Shown here piece by piece: positions 1-11,426 of a DNA stretch of 64,000 nucleotides. The notes beneath the pieces were generated by a model that searched no databases, was not told where the DNA came from, and worked only from the letters and a program-made list of their open reading frames with translations. Where the stretch lies: assembly GCA_013146195.2 (NCBI GenBank), contig CM028381.1:55259573-55323572 (forward strand), in the 5' to 3' direction. Each line of letters opens with the position of its first letter. The stretch's first letter is position 1. This stretch comes from Codonopsis lanceolata (lineage: Eukaryota > Streptophyta > Magnoliopsida > Asterales > Campanulaceae). The translations under genes were made by a program, and so were the position numbers.

Positions 1-3000
1 CCATCAACAAAGTTTCTCTAGTAAGTGGTTTAAAGCACAATCTTCTCGAGCATATCACAATTTCGCGACAAAGGACTTCTATGCCAATTCAATTCCAACT
101 GCAAGGCTCATCAAAGACGCTGAATCGTGTTTACACATACCGACCGGCAATAGACAAGGAAACGCCTATGTCGTGGACTTAAATCTTCTAGTGGAGATTC
201 TCAAACCCCGTGTCTAGTAGCCAACAATGTTCGTGACAACACTGGCTATGGCACAAGCTGCCTCACCACCTCAACTTCAAGCACCTCTCCAAGCTCTCCA
301 AAAATGGGCTTGTCAAAGGTCTACCTACTTGTCCGCCGATCATGACATAGTTGTAAAGTTTGTCAACTAGAAAACTTTCCAAGTCTTCCTTCAAAAGAAA
401 GTCTGCTTTATCAACAAACGCACCTCTTCAACTTCTCGTGATATGGATCTCTTTGGACCTATTACAACAAGATTTCTGGGAGACAAGTACACACTTGTAG
501 TAGTTGATGACTACTCTAGATTCACTTGGATTGAAACTATGACATCTAAAGATGAAACGTATGATCTAGTCATCGCACTTTTAGAAGACTTCAAACTCAA
601 AAGCTTGAAGACATTTGTGACATAAGATCGACAACGGACCAATTCAAAAACAATGGTGTAGAAAAGTACGCGATGACCATGGATCGCCACAACTTCGCCA
701 CGCCTGCATTCTCAACAAAATGGTGTAGCCGAACGAAGAACGTAACACCGATTGAAGCGGCTAGAACAATGCCGCGTAAGCTAAACTTCCAAGTATTTCG
801 GCAATACACACGCTTGCTTTACCAAAATAGATCCCCTCGTAAACAAGTTTCATAATAAAACTCCATATGAAATATGGAGAGGAAGATCCCCAAACATTGA
901 TTTCTTAAAATCTTCGCTGTAAATGTTTTATTCTTTACAATGGAAAAGAGTATAGAGGAAAATTTGATGCAAAATCGATTTAAGGAATTTTTCTCGGGTA
1001 TTCCAAACATTCAAAAGCATTTCGCATTTTCAAGAAATCTAACTTAAAAATCTTAGAACTGCATGTTTCTTTTGATGAATATGACTTGTTAGAGCCTAGA
1101 ATGGTCTCGAACGTTGCTAATGATTCCGATAATGATGAGACAGTACAAATACAAAGATCTACTTCCAATCCTTATCGAAAACGGCAACCGCAGATCCCAC
1201 CAATATCCAGAACCCTTCACCTGGGTAGAAGAGACCTCTCACCGATACCGATAACAACTCATCTGCTGACCCTCGAACCCATCTCTTCTGCTTTTACCCC
1301 AAGCACCTTTACGATCTTCATCCTTCTTGTTCACCGTAAAATGAAAGTTTTGAAGACTCTATTTCTTCTCGAACTGCATTTTGGTGAATCTCCCTTCTCA
1401 ACCAACTCCGTAATTCTTAAGGGAAGAATCCACACTGTAAGTGATCTTCCTCCAACCGTTATTGAAGCAAGAGATCATCCCATTTCTCAAATCATTGGTG
1501 ATCTCAATACAGAGTTCGCATGAGAAATAAGGTTCGAGAAGAAACTTTGTTTGCCTTATGCATTTGTATCGAACTCGAACCAAAGAAGATTGATGAAGCT
1601 ATCGAAGATCATAATCGGATTGAAGCTATGCAAGAAGAGCTGAACCAGCTTTGAAAGATGTAAGGTGTGGAGTTTAGTTCAAAGACCGATCGATCATCCA
1701 CTATCGGCACCAAGTGGGTATTCGTAAATAAAAGAGATGAAGATGGAAATGTCACCGTAAACAAAGCTAGATTGGTTGCTCAGGGTACCGATGAAGAAGG
1801 AATTGACTTTGATGAAACATTTGCTCCTCGTTGCTAGACTAGAAGCAATCGAATCTTTCTAGCTTATGCCTCGCTCATGGACTTCAAAGTGTATCGATGG
1901 ATGTTAAGAGTGCCTTTCTCGAATGGTGATCTTCAAGAAACTCAGATACGTGGAATGCCCTCCGTGATTTGTCAATCTCGCACAACCGACCACGCCTACC
2001 GACTCAAGAAAGCTCTCTATTGCCTGAAGCAAGCTCCTAGAGCTTGGTATGAAACTCTATCCAAGTTCTTAATTGAACAAGGATTCGTGAGAGGAAGAAT
2101 CGACACTACTTTATTCATCCTCAAGCACAAAGGCCATTCTCTTCTCGTACAAATCTATGTGGACGACATCATCTTGGATCAACTAACCAAAGCCCTGCAA
2201 AAGATTCGAGAAGTCGATGCAAAGCAAGTTCGAGATGAGCATGATGGGTGAACTTACCTATTTTCTAGACTGCAGATACAATGACTTCAGACGGAATCTT
2301 CATCACCAAACCAAATACGCAAAGGAACTAATCAAGAAGTTTGGTCTTGATTCACCAAAGGATTTGAAACTCCAATGTCTACCGACGCCATCTTGACAAA
2401 GATGAAAAGGGAAAGCAAGAGAACATGACCAAGTATCGAGGAATCATAGGTTCACTTCTTTACCCATCGCTAGTAGACCCGACATTATGTTTGTCGCTTG
2501 TGTTTGTGCTAGATTTCAGTGTGCGCATCCAAAGGAGTCACATTTGCTTGCCGCCAAACGTATCATCGATATGTTTCAAAAACAACAAATCTAGGCATTC
2601 CGTATTCAAAATCCAACAACTTCAATTTAGTTGGATACTCGATGCAGATTATGCAACCGCAGTAAGCGCGTAAGAAGCACCAAATGGGACTTGTCAATTT
2701 CTTGGAAACACACTGCCTCATGGTCTTGCAAGAAACAAGGATCGCTGGCAAACTCAACCACGTATGTAATATATTGTCGCAAGTACCGTTGCTCTCAACC
2801 GCTATGGATGAAGCAACAACTAGTGGACTACAACATCAAGACCGAAATCGCCCTAATCATGTGTGACAACACATCGCCTATCTCGCCTCCAAAAATCCAA
2901 GAATGCATTCAAAGACAAAGCACATTGATATTCGTTATCATTTTCTCAAAGATCATGTGGAAAAGGTAACATCGCCCGAATATGTTCCAACCGAGCATCA

Positions 3001-3086
3001 ATTGGCGTACATTCTCACAAAACCACCGATGCCACCAGTTTGCTTATTTAAGGAGAAATCTTGGTATGATTGATCCTATCGCTTAA
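1..3086 (+). pseudogene. Sirevirus-type copia pol (element C1), decayed
   Basis: This is the pol polyprotein of a Ty1/copia retrotransposon, entering the window near the protease/GAG-pre-integrase border. The order is pre-integrase (about 1-430), integrase core (443-850; reads DLFGPI, then DDYSRFTW), a linker rich in charged and Ser/Pro residues (1080-1640), reverse transcriptase (1640-2320; VYRWM, LKKALYCLKQAPRAWYETL, then YVDDI) and RNase H (2425-3086). It ends with a TAA after a Met-Ile-Asp-Pro-Ile-Ala tail, at the same place as the pol stop of C4. The reading frame is broken many times and several conserved motifs are missing residues, so it cannot encode an active protein. Order integrase before RT establishes copia; the lineage is inferred from C3 and C4. 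Confidence 0.9.
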
Positions 3087-3437
3087 TTTTAAAATTTTGT
3101 TAATGTTTCTTTCATACCCTAGACCCAAGATTAGACTAATCTGAAGACGTAAGTTCTCTTTACCTGAAGACCTAAAGGTTAGTACTCTTACTTAGTCTAT
3201 TTTTGCTAAAGAGGTTTCTAAAGCAATAAAGGGGTCAAGGACTAAATTTGGTACTTAAGAAAATATCTTAAGTTCCCGCTTTTCAAAACTGATATTTTCT
3301 CGCCTTTAAATAGTCCTCGAACCGTCATTTCCAAACTTTACGAAACCCTTTGAACGTAAACTTTCTCTCTCTCTCTCTCGAGTAACTACTTTGCAAATTC
3401 AAGTTCTTCTTCTTGTTTCTTCTTCTCATCCTCAACA
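3087..3437 (+). promoter_or_regulatory. Internal promoter-like leader between pol and the extra gene of C1
   Basis: After the pol stop there is AT-rich spacer containing repeated CTGAAGAC motifs. A TATA-like TTTAAATA lies at 3305-3312, about 125 bases before an ATG at 3438. Between them is a CT-rich stretch (CTCTCTCTCTCTC near 3364-3380 and TTCTTCTTCTTG near 3404) like the pyrimidine patches of plant core promoters and 5' leaders. C4 has the same arrangement before its own ATG (TATA-like TTTATAAA near 38693 and CT runs). I infer that the downstream gene may be transcribed separately; no expression evidence is available. Confidence 0.5.
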
Positions 3438-3440
3438 ATG

Positions 3441-3778
3441 GTACGCTTTCTCTCTACTCTACTCGAAATTTTCCATGTACCGCTCGCATTTCAGATCAAC
3501 CTAAAATCCTTTGGAATTCAAACCGTCATTTTCGAGTTTATACAAGGATTCGCCATTGTTGTTGTTATAATCTGAATACTAACAAATGCTTTTGTTTATT
3601 CATTGTTCATTCTTATGAAAACTTCGTTATGTTTTTCTCGAGTGTGGTTTCTCTAAACATTCTAGGGTTTCAAGTTTTTGCTTGAAAATTTCGATTTATT
3701 TTGAAAAACTTTGAAATTCCTACTTGTTTAGATGTCTAGATGAAAAGCCCTAACTTTTATTTTGTTTTTCTTCGTCAG
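3441..3778 (+). other. Putative intron directly after the ATG of the C1 extra ORF
   Basis: GTACGC follows the ATG and a pyrimidine-rich acceptor ending in CAG precedes the long open frame. The 338-base interval is T-rich and contains stops, as expected of a plant intron. C4 has an ATG followed by GTAAGA at 38859 and a TTTCTGAGCAG acceptor at 39203, an interval of 345 bases. Two diverged elements share the layout, which supports a real intron; RNA reads spanning the junction would prove it. Confidence 0.6.
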
Positions 3779-5157
3779 CAAGAACCTCAAAATCAAAGCG
3801 CGACAAATGGGAAGGCTTATGACCCTGAAAATGTCATTCCTCCCAGTTCAAATATCAATCTTCCAGGATATCCCATCTATCCCGCCGCTCATGACATCAT
3901 TGTCGCTGTGGACCCAAAGCTATACATTCCTGGCATGTGCATTGACCTTCTGTCAATCAATTCTATAGCTGCCGGAGTAAAAGCTTGCGAGGATATGGAC
4001 GCCTCCGGGATTCTCGCCTCTTCGCCTCAACGACAAAACCTACAAGATCTTCCCCGCGTAAGAATTTTATCAACGAATGGAGCTCATGAACTGCATCGCT
4101 TCTTCGGGTGGATTCGAGGCCGCCCCATCTCTGCCACCGCCAAATCTATTTCCACCATCATTGGCAGCATTACGGAGGAGCTATTTTAGCAACCATGGCC
4201 GAGGCTTTACATGCCTGAAGCCATGAGGGGAGTAGACACTCTCCTGAGCCTCAAGGGAAGATGCTCAAACTTGTTCCCTCTTGACGCTCTCATCGCACCC
4301 ACCCACCTTCTAGACAAGGGGCTTCTATTCAAGAGTGGAGCACATGACATGTTTATCGGCCAACAGATCAACTCCGACTGTCAGATTTCTACAAATTGCC
4401 TCAACTGGGGCTCATCATCTTCGACGAGCTAAAGCAGGGTGGAGAAAGCAAAGAGCAACCCCACTTGCAACGCCTTCGCCGACCGATCAATGCCCTTTTA
4501 AGGGATGATGCAGCCATCAACTCTTCTTTGAAAGAAGATGAGTTGTATACGTGGCCAAGGACAAACAACTCACACGCCCTCGCTTTTCAAGAATACACCG
4601 AATACGAGAACAAGCGCCGGATGCGTAAAGGTCTACCCGGCCTCTCTTGACAAAGTGGCCAAGCCTGCACCTATCTTGGTCACCCGCTTCAATATGGAAG
4701 CACATGTAGCTGCAAGCAAGACCTTCAAAAAGGCCTCTGCCAAGTTTGATGAACAAGTGGCCACGGACCTCCATCTAAAGGCCAAAGGTCTGGCTGATGA
4801 GGCAGAGCTGCTGCTAAGGTCCAAAATAGCAGCCAAAGGCAAAGCCAAGAAGACAAGGCCGGAAGTGGCACCTCCAACTGAAGAGGAGCAGGCCAAGTGG
4901 ATCCGTAAGGAGATGAAGGAAGGCCAGAAGAAGAAGGCACCAGGCCAATCCAGCCATTCCTCTCCTCCATCTACCCAAGCCAAGCCTTCTACCCAATCCA
5001 GCCAACCACCTTCACCACCTCCTGCACCCACTCCCAAACCAAAACGAAGGAAACTTCAAAACCTTGAAGACCACCACCAGCAGCCCTCCAACCTCTACCG
5101 ATGAAGCTTGAGTCTCCTATTCGGCCGAGGAAGAAAAAGGAGAGCTACCCATCAACC

Positions 5158-5306
5158 CTCTACCGCCAGCCAACCAACTACCTCTACCGACGCCCAACAC
5201 TCAACTGTCAACCCTTCAACTATACCAACTACCGAACCCCAACCCTCTACCGACGCCCAAACCTTACCTGTCAACCCTTCAACTATACCTATCAACCCTT
5301 CATCTA
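5158..5306 (+). repeat. Tandem repeat coding the Pro/Ser/Thr-rich part of the C1 extra ORF
   Basis: A unit of roughly 60 bases containing CTCTACCGACGCCCAA and CAACCCTTCAACTATACC occurs in imperfect tandem copies, the clearest beginning near 5189 and 5248. The repeats encode variants of STDAQ...VNPSTIP, so this low-complexity region probably grew by slippage or unequal exchange. Confidence 0.7.
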
Positions 5307-6449
5307 TTCCTTCTGAGTCATCTACTCAGAGGAATTCACCACCTCCGGAGGAGTCTATCCCTCAGGAGGAGCCAGCCAGAACCCCAACTCCTCCTCCTCC
5401 TTCACCCTTTAACTACTCACCTGACCCATCCACACCTTCCTCACCACCCCAATCCCAACCAACTTCTTCAACCACACCACAACCCTTAGACCCTGCTGCT
5501 GCCAAGTTCCTCTTCGAACTTTCGTCAGTAGCAGATCTATTCACCTCTTCTCATCAACCTCCTCAACCTTCCCTTCAAAAACCAAAATTCCTATTCTACC
5601 CTGCCCCTTCTTTCTGGTTCTCTACCGAACCCATTCCCCAATCCTCCCACATCAGTGAAAATTCTGACACTGATATGGAACTGGATTCCCCACCAACTCC
5701 ACCTCCACCCTCCCCTATAACCCTATCCTCTTCCACCAAAACCATACCAACCCAAGACTCATCCTCTTCTGCCTCCAGAACTCCCCATATCCAACAGCCC
5801 ATCAGGCCTGCAGACTCTGCCTCTGCCGACACCATTCACATTGGCCAAGCTTCTTCTTCCCATCAGCCAGCCAATGCTGAAGTTTTGTCCCGGCTAGATG
5901 CCATCTACCAGCGGCTAGGCGAACTCACTAGCATATCTACCGCTACCGCTGAAGTAGCCACTGCAGCGGCCAAGGCCAACGACCGGACTGCCACTACTCT
6001 TCGACAATTTCAAGAGGATGTCTGGACTCGTTTTGGACAGATGCACGACTTCACCGATGTCAAGATCAACATCGAAGCTCAACGAGATGAAGGCTGCCGT
6101 ATCATAGGTTCCATTTTCTACGAGCTATTCCACGCCATCACTCTCCATCTCAGCCACGGTCGTACTCCTATTATGGAACTCAACAACCTCGCTCGAAACT
6201 CTGCTCATGACATTATGAATGCCAACCGGGATCGTGATCTGGCCATCACGGAGGAGAAACAAATGAGATCTATCAACAGAATGCTGATGGAAGAGAACAG
6301 CCGTCTTCGTGAAGAACTGGACTACCGTTCTCGTTCCACCAGACCTCCGACTGATGGATGCCAAATACCAAAGAAGAATGGAAGAGCTAGAGCGAGAAAG
6401 AAGAGAAAAGGAGGCTGCAGACAAAGGCAAAGGGAAAAGACCTTGGTAG

Positions 6450-6837
6450 CTTTTGTATCTTTTCTTCCCTTTCCTTTGTATTTATCTTATTTTTGAAAAC
6501 TGTCAAATGTAAACATCTTGTTTATGAATACGATGATTACTTGCTTTTTCAAAATTATATTGTTTAAATTCTTGCTGCTTTATTGTTTATCTATATTAGA
6601 ATTTAAACATTCGGCTTTAAATTGATTTAAACTGACTGTGTGCTATTCTTTGACTCTCTTATTCTTGTATGCACTTAGATTAGTCCCTTGCATCTCGAGG
6701 TGTTATTCTGTTTAATAGAGGCATGTCTACCGATTACGTAATATATAAACTTTCTCATACATGCTATTATCTATTAAAAAGCTTGTTTTAAAACCCTCAT
6801 TTGTAGTAATGATGACCAGATATAAATAGGAGGCGAT
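6450..6837 (+). other. 3' untranslated segment and polypurine tract of C1
   Basis: No ORF is seen. The segment resembles 41462-41699 of C4 in position and composition and ends in a purine run, AGGAGGCGA at 6828-6836, immediately before the LTR. This is the expected primer site for plus-strand synthesis. Confidence 0.7.
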
Positions 6838-8089
6838 TGTTAATTCTTATGTTAAATTTATATCTCGATCAAGACATTACATTAGTTTTATACTTCTGGC
6901 TAATCGGGCTGCCGTATCGATTAGCGTGGCAACCTGTATAGAACTTTGCCTTGTATAGTTCTTGTAGGACTTTTTCGTGTTCACTGAAGACCCCTCTCGC
7001 TTCACCTGAAGACTGCTCAAAGCTTAAGATCGGTAGACCTCGTGTCCAACCGATCCGCTTCTACGTGTCCTCTCCAAATAGAACTAGCCGGATTAATTCA
7101 AACTTATTTCCAAATATTATTTGAATTAATCCAAGTCATTCCCGACATGTCAAGCCGCCGAAAGCAACTTTCCGAAAAGTGAATACTTTTCGTCCTCGAA
7201 TAAAAAGCGAAAAAGCGCATCGCCCCTACTTTCGCCTCATCTCTCGATCGACACCAAATCGCCCACCTTTTTGAAGATCTCGAAATGATTATCGCTCTAG
7301 ATATTCGTGAAGACGAAATTCCTTGATCGACCCCATGCATTTAATGCATTTATGAATAGAGTTGAAGTCTTCGCCTTCTCCAACGGATTCTTTTGAGATG
7401 CACTCGCTTTAAATACTTCCATTGAAGACCTGGATCGAGACAACCTGCATGTAATCAATCGAACACTTAAAGAATTGCTCAATCTACACAACTCCAAGTC
7501 TTTCACCGGTGCATTCAATAGATCCTCAACAGATCTAGAAGTCCTCGTCAACAACAAGAAGTCGCTCTTCAACATTTATTGTTTTATTCTTCTTGTTGTT
7601 TACTTCAATTAACTATACTTCTGCACGAATTAAATATCTTGTATTTACAGATATTTAATTCGCTAGACCCAAACACAAGTCAATATTTTGTACACGATCC
7701 ATTAGGGATATTCTTTGTAATTGATCTAAGTGGAAAACATAGTGCACAATTTAAATCCAAGGTTGACTGCCTTGGTGGTGGACGTAGCACTCATTATAGT
7801 GTGAACCATCCCAAAATACTTGTGTTATTTCCTTCCGTCTCGCTCTATTTATTGAAGCTTAGTTTCTTTGTTTACTTCATCCATTTCAAAGAACTTAAGT
7901 ATTCGTAAAAGGTCTACCGGTAGTCCTTATCGGCAGACCTGAAACATTTCTCTTGAAAGTCTTCCGCTACTTGATTCTTTTCATAGATTGCAAGTAACTT
8001 TCAAGGAACTTACTTAAAAGTTTTTAAAGTGTTAATAAGCTATTCAACCCCCCCCTTCTAGCTTATTATTGTGCTCATTGGGACCCACA
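6838..8089 (+). mobile_element. 3' LTR of Sirevirus C1
   Basis: The LTR begins TGTTAATTCTTATG directly after the polypurine tract and ends GGGACCCACA at 8089, aligning with LTR ends GGGACTAACA (C3) and GGGACCAACA (C4). Shared internal blocks include TTTTGTACACGATCCATTAG and GGTGGACGTAGCACT. Near the end is a C tract enclosed by complementary arms AATAAGCTA and TAGCTTATT. Length is about 1.25 kb. The 5' LTR lies outside the window, so the target duplication cannot be checked; TGAAG (8090-8094) would be the right copy. Confidence 0.85.
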
Positions 8090-9366
8090 TGAAGCTGGAT
8101 GTAATAGGTTATCGTTTTGAGATTTGTAAGGGCAATTTTTTGTTGTATAAAGATAATTGTTTTTGTGGGTCAGGAAAGTTGTATGACTCACTTTATCGTG
8201 TAAATCCTAACAACGATTTTGCGAAAACTTTGTTTCATGTTGAAAGTAATGTAGGCATTAAACGTAGTACACCAAATGAAAGTTCAGCTTACTTGTGACA
8301 TCAAAGATTGGGTCACATTTCCAAAGAAAGGTTATTGAGGTTGATGAAAAGTGAAATTCTTCCTCAATTGGATTTTAGTGACTGGAACATATGTGTTGAC
8401 TGTATTAAAGGAAAGCAGACTAAAACCATAGTAAAGAAATCAACCACAAGAAGCACTCAGCTCTTAGGGCTGATACACACTGATATTTGTGGTCCTTTTG
8501 GCGTTCCAAGTTGGAACAGAGAACACTATTTTATTACCTTTATTGATGACTATTCACGTTATGGTTATGTTTATCTACTGCATGAAAAGTCTCATTCAGT
8601 GAACATCCTCGAGGTGTTCATAAATGAAGTGGAAAGGCAGTTAGATAAGAAAGTGAAAATAGTGAGATCAGATAGAGGTGGTGAGTATTACGAAAAATTT
8701 ACTGAACATGGACAATGTCCAGGTCCATTTGCAAAGTTCCTTGAAAGTCGGGGCATTTGTGCACAATATACAATGCCTAGGACTCCTCAGCAGAATGGTG
8801 TTGCTGAGAGACGAAATCGTACATTAATGGATATGGTTAGGAGTATGTTAAATAATTGCTCCTTACCCCTATCAATGTGGATGCATGCATTAAAGACTGC
8901 TGCGTATCTCCTCATTAGGGTTCCTAGTAAAGCTGTCCCTAAATCACCTTATGAGTTATGGACTGGTAGGAAACCCAGTTTGATGCATCTTCATGTTTGG
9001 GGTTGCCCAACGGAAGTAAGAGTATATAATCCACATGAAAAGAAACTTGATGCTAGGACAACTAGCAGATATTTTATTAGCTATCATGAAAAGTGTAAGG
9101 GGTATAGGTTCTACTGTCCTAACCATAGTACGAGAATTGTTGAGTCAGGAAATGCTCTGTTCATATAAAATGGCTCAATTAGTGGGAGTGGGAAACCATG
9201 TGAAATTGACATTCAGGAAATTCAGGTAGAAATGTCATTACACGATATTCCTGCTGAAATTGTTGTTCCAATTGTATCACAGTCAAACAACATACCAGAA
9301 CAACAAGTTAATGTTCAAAACCCACAAAATGAGAATATTATAGATGAACCAGTCGCAACTAGACAA
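8090..9366 (+). pseudogene. Integrase fragment of a second copia lineage
   Basis: The segment encodes a GAG-pre-integrase HHCC region (RLGHIS and later CVDCIKGK) and an almost intact integrase core. The acidic triad residues are visible in HTDICGPF, VRSDRGGEY and NGVAERRNRTL. Only a few lesions are seen: a TGA at 8296-8298 where a conserved Trp codon is expected, and a TAA at 9166-9168. The frame continues as linker sequence to about 9366 (EIVVPIVSQSNNI). The protein differs from the Sirevirus integrases in this window, so it is a different copia family. It is bounded by the C1 LTR on the left and a partial C3 LTR on the right; most likely C1 inserted into it. Confidence 0.85.
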
Positions 9367-9806
9367 GATATTCAATTCCCAACCTCCAAACACAAGTCAA
9401 ATATTTTGTACATGATCCATTGGAATTCTTTGTAATAGAACTAGTGGAAAACATAGTGCACATTTAAATCCAAGGTTGACTGCCTTGGTGGTGGACGTAG
9501 CACTCTTTATAGTGCGAACCATCTCAAAATACTTGTGTTCATTCATTACTGTTGCTTACTGCTTTACTGTTTCATATCTCTTTACTTATCGCTTCAAACT
9601 GCAGACTTGAGTATTCAGCAAAGTCTACCGGTAGTGCTTCACCGACAGACTTGAACTGTCTTCCTTACAAGACTTTCACTATTTCAATATTTTCAATAGA
9701 TTGCAAGTGCTTGTTTTAGGAATTTATACAAAAAGTTTTAAGTGTCTAATAAGCTATTCAACCCCCCCCCCCTTCAAGATTATTATTGTGCCCTTTGGGA
9801 CTAACA
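9367..9806 (+). mobile_element. Truncated 5' LTR of Sirevirus C3
   Basis: This matches the last 440 bases of the C1 LTR: CCAAACACAAGTCAA, TTGTACATGATCCATTGG, GGTGGTGGACGTAGCACT, the C tract and the terminus GGGACTAACA. The upstream 800 bases of the LTR are missing and replaced by the copia integrase fragment. A primer-binding site follows directly, so this is the 5' LTR of the element whose gag begins at 9876. Confidence 0.8.
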
Positions 9807-9808
9807 AT

Positions 9809-9820
9809 TAGTATCAGAGC
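9809..9820 (+). other. Primer-binding site of C3 (initiator Met tRNA)
   Basis: TAGTATCAGAGC lies two bases after the LTR end. It matches the TGGTATCAGAGC consensus complementary to plant initiator methionine tRNA with one G to A change. C4 has the perfect sequence at the same spacing. Confidence 0.85.
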
Positions 9821-9875
9821 TTAACTCTTAAAAAACTAGTTTTTCCAAGATTAAACTCTTGAGAGTCACGATCCA

Positions 9876-11426
9876 ATGGCACAAACACACTACATGCTAC
9901 CTACGTCAAATGCAAACCACGTCCCAATATTGGACGAAGGCCATTTCGATGTTTGGAAGGATAAGGTAATGCGTTTTATGAATTCTATTGACAACAGGTT
10001 ATGAAAATGCATACTAGCAGGACGTCATGTACCAATGAAGGCAAATCTTCTGGCATCCATCACTGGAAATCCTGCTGAAGTACCCAAAGAAGAATCTGAA
10101 TGGACAGGGGACGATAGAAAGCTAGTAGAGCTAGATAGCAAAGCCATCAACATCATAACTAGCTCACTAGACACCAGCACTTACCAACAAGTGATCCAGT
10201 GTACTTCTGCAAAAGAAATGTGGGAGGCTCTTGTCGAATACTTGGAAGGAGACCAAGACACAAGAGACAACAGAAAATACACCTTCATCCAACAATTCGA
10301 TTCTTTCAAGAAGGATCCCAAGGAGACCTTGAGACAAGCATACGATCGCTTCAGTGAGGTAATAAATAGCTGCTTTTCTCTTGGTAAAACTTATGACAAA
10401 AAGGAAATGAATATGAGATTTCTAGGCTCTCTAGCTAGTCTGTGGCATGTTAAGACCACTGCCATGAATGAATCTAAGAACTTAAACGATAAGATTCTCC
10501 GTAGTCTTTACGCAAGTTTAAAAGTTTACGAGCTCGAAGTTAATCAAGCTCTAGAGCAAGACAAACAGTTCAGAACTGTGTCCTTGCCTGCCATGGTACA
10601 AGAAGAAACTCCAGTTGATAACAAAACCTTCTACTTCCTCCAGTGAAAACGATTTTCTTTCAGATGAACAATTTGCTATGTTTGTAAAACGTTTCAAAAA
10701 GTTTGCAAAATATGGAAAGAAGGACACACGCCAGCAGCCTTTTAGAAAAACTGCTGAAAGCTCATCTAACGAAGAGCTTGTGTGTTATAACTGTAGAAAA
10801 CCTGGTCACTTCGCCTCTAAATGTCCAAAGCCAAAATTTGAAGCATACCAAAAGCCTCCGTATAAGAAATTTCAAAAACATAAAGGTATGCTGGCTGAAG
10901 ATATTGAATAAAAATAGGTTGATACATGGTTTGAGACTGATTCAGAAGAGGAAGAGGACGATTGTGAGCAAGCTAACATATGCTTAATAGCTCATGATTC
11001 AGGCCCTACCTATGACTCTGAACCTGAAATTGAAATCTCACCAAGTCCCTTCGATAAAAGTGAGATCAACTGTGAAAATTTCAGTAAGGAAGAACTGCTC
11101 AAGAATAATCAAGAAATGCTTGAAGAGTTCAATTCTTTTAGAGTAGCCTATGTAAAACTCGCTAAGAACTATGAGAAGCTTGCTGCTGAGAAATCTCTGT
11201 TGTCAGATGAGATTCAAACTCTCAATAGCTACCAACAGGAAAGTATCAAGCTAAAAGGAGAAAAAATATTCCTTTCTGACAAAGTCGACTGTCTTATTGA
11301 GTACATCCAAGGGCTAGACCTGGAGAAGATTGCCTTGCAAAAGACAATCGACTCCTGGAACAGCTCTAAGGAAACCTTTGAGGAATCCTTTCAAGCCAAA
11401 AGCCTAATGGAGATAAATCTGGCTTG
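9876..11426 (+). pseudogene. Sirevirus C3 gag, N-terminal part
   Basis: The gag starts at ATG 9876 (MAQTHYMLPTSNAN), about 70 bases after the LTR. It carries a UBN2-type capsid domain (VPILDEGHFDVWKDKV, then YTFIQQFDSFKKDPKETL) and a perfect CX2CX4HX4C zinc knuckle CYNCRKPGHFASKC near 10790. A helical Glu/Lys-rich segment follows (11116-11400). Lesions: a TGA near 10004 where Trp is expected, a frame change near 10640, and a TAA near 10910. The frame is then interrupted at 11426 by a solo gypsy LTR and continues at 14855. Confidence 0.9.

Larger units (their letters stand above)
3438..6449 (+). pseudogene. Extra post-pol ORF of Sirevirus C1 (env-like position), spliced, frameshifted
   Basis: Sireviruses such as soybean SIRE1 carry an additional ORF after pol, usually called env-like. 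Here an ATG (3438-3440) is followed at once by a GT donor; an acceptor TTTTTCTTCGTCAG ends at 3778 and the frame resumes in phase 0 with QEPQNQSATNGK. The second exon reads through 4188, then needs frame changes near 4190, 4400 and 4650, giving segments 4211-4432, 4396-4650, 4620-5104 and 5108-6350. A final shift near 6357 leads to a Lys/Glu/Arg-rich tail ending KGKGKRPW and a TAG at 6447-6449. Visible parts: N-terminal region of unknown fold; a Lys/Ala-rich segment with a basic cluster KPKRRK (about 5037); a long Pro/Ser/Thr-rich region (5150-5880); a C-terminal helical segment (5881-6449) that looks coiled-coil. I see no convincing transmembrane segment, so envelope function is doubtful. Confidence 0.65.

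Noticed and set aside
4633..5037. Long ORFs on the minus strand opposite the Pro/Ser/Thr-rich Sirevirus ORF
   Set aside because: They are shadows of low-complexity coding sequence; composition (Gly/Trp/Leu) mirrors the Pro/Gln/Lys codons of the sense strand.
9760..9775. C homopolymers as a sequencing artefact or regulatory G-quadruplex
   Set aside because: The C tract is conserved at the same LTR position in C1, C3 and C4, so it is a real element feature; only one run exists per LTR, not the four needed for an intramolecular quadruplex.
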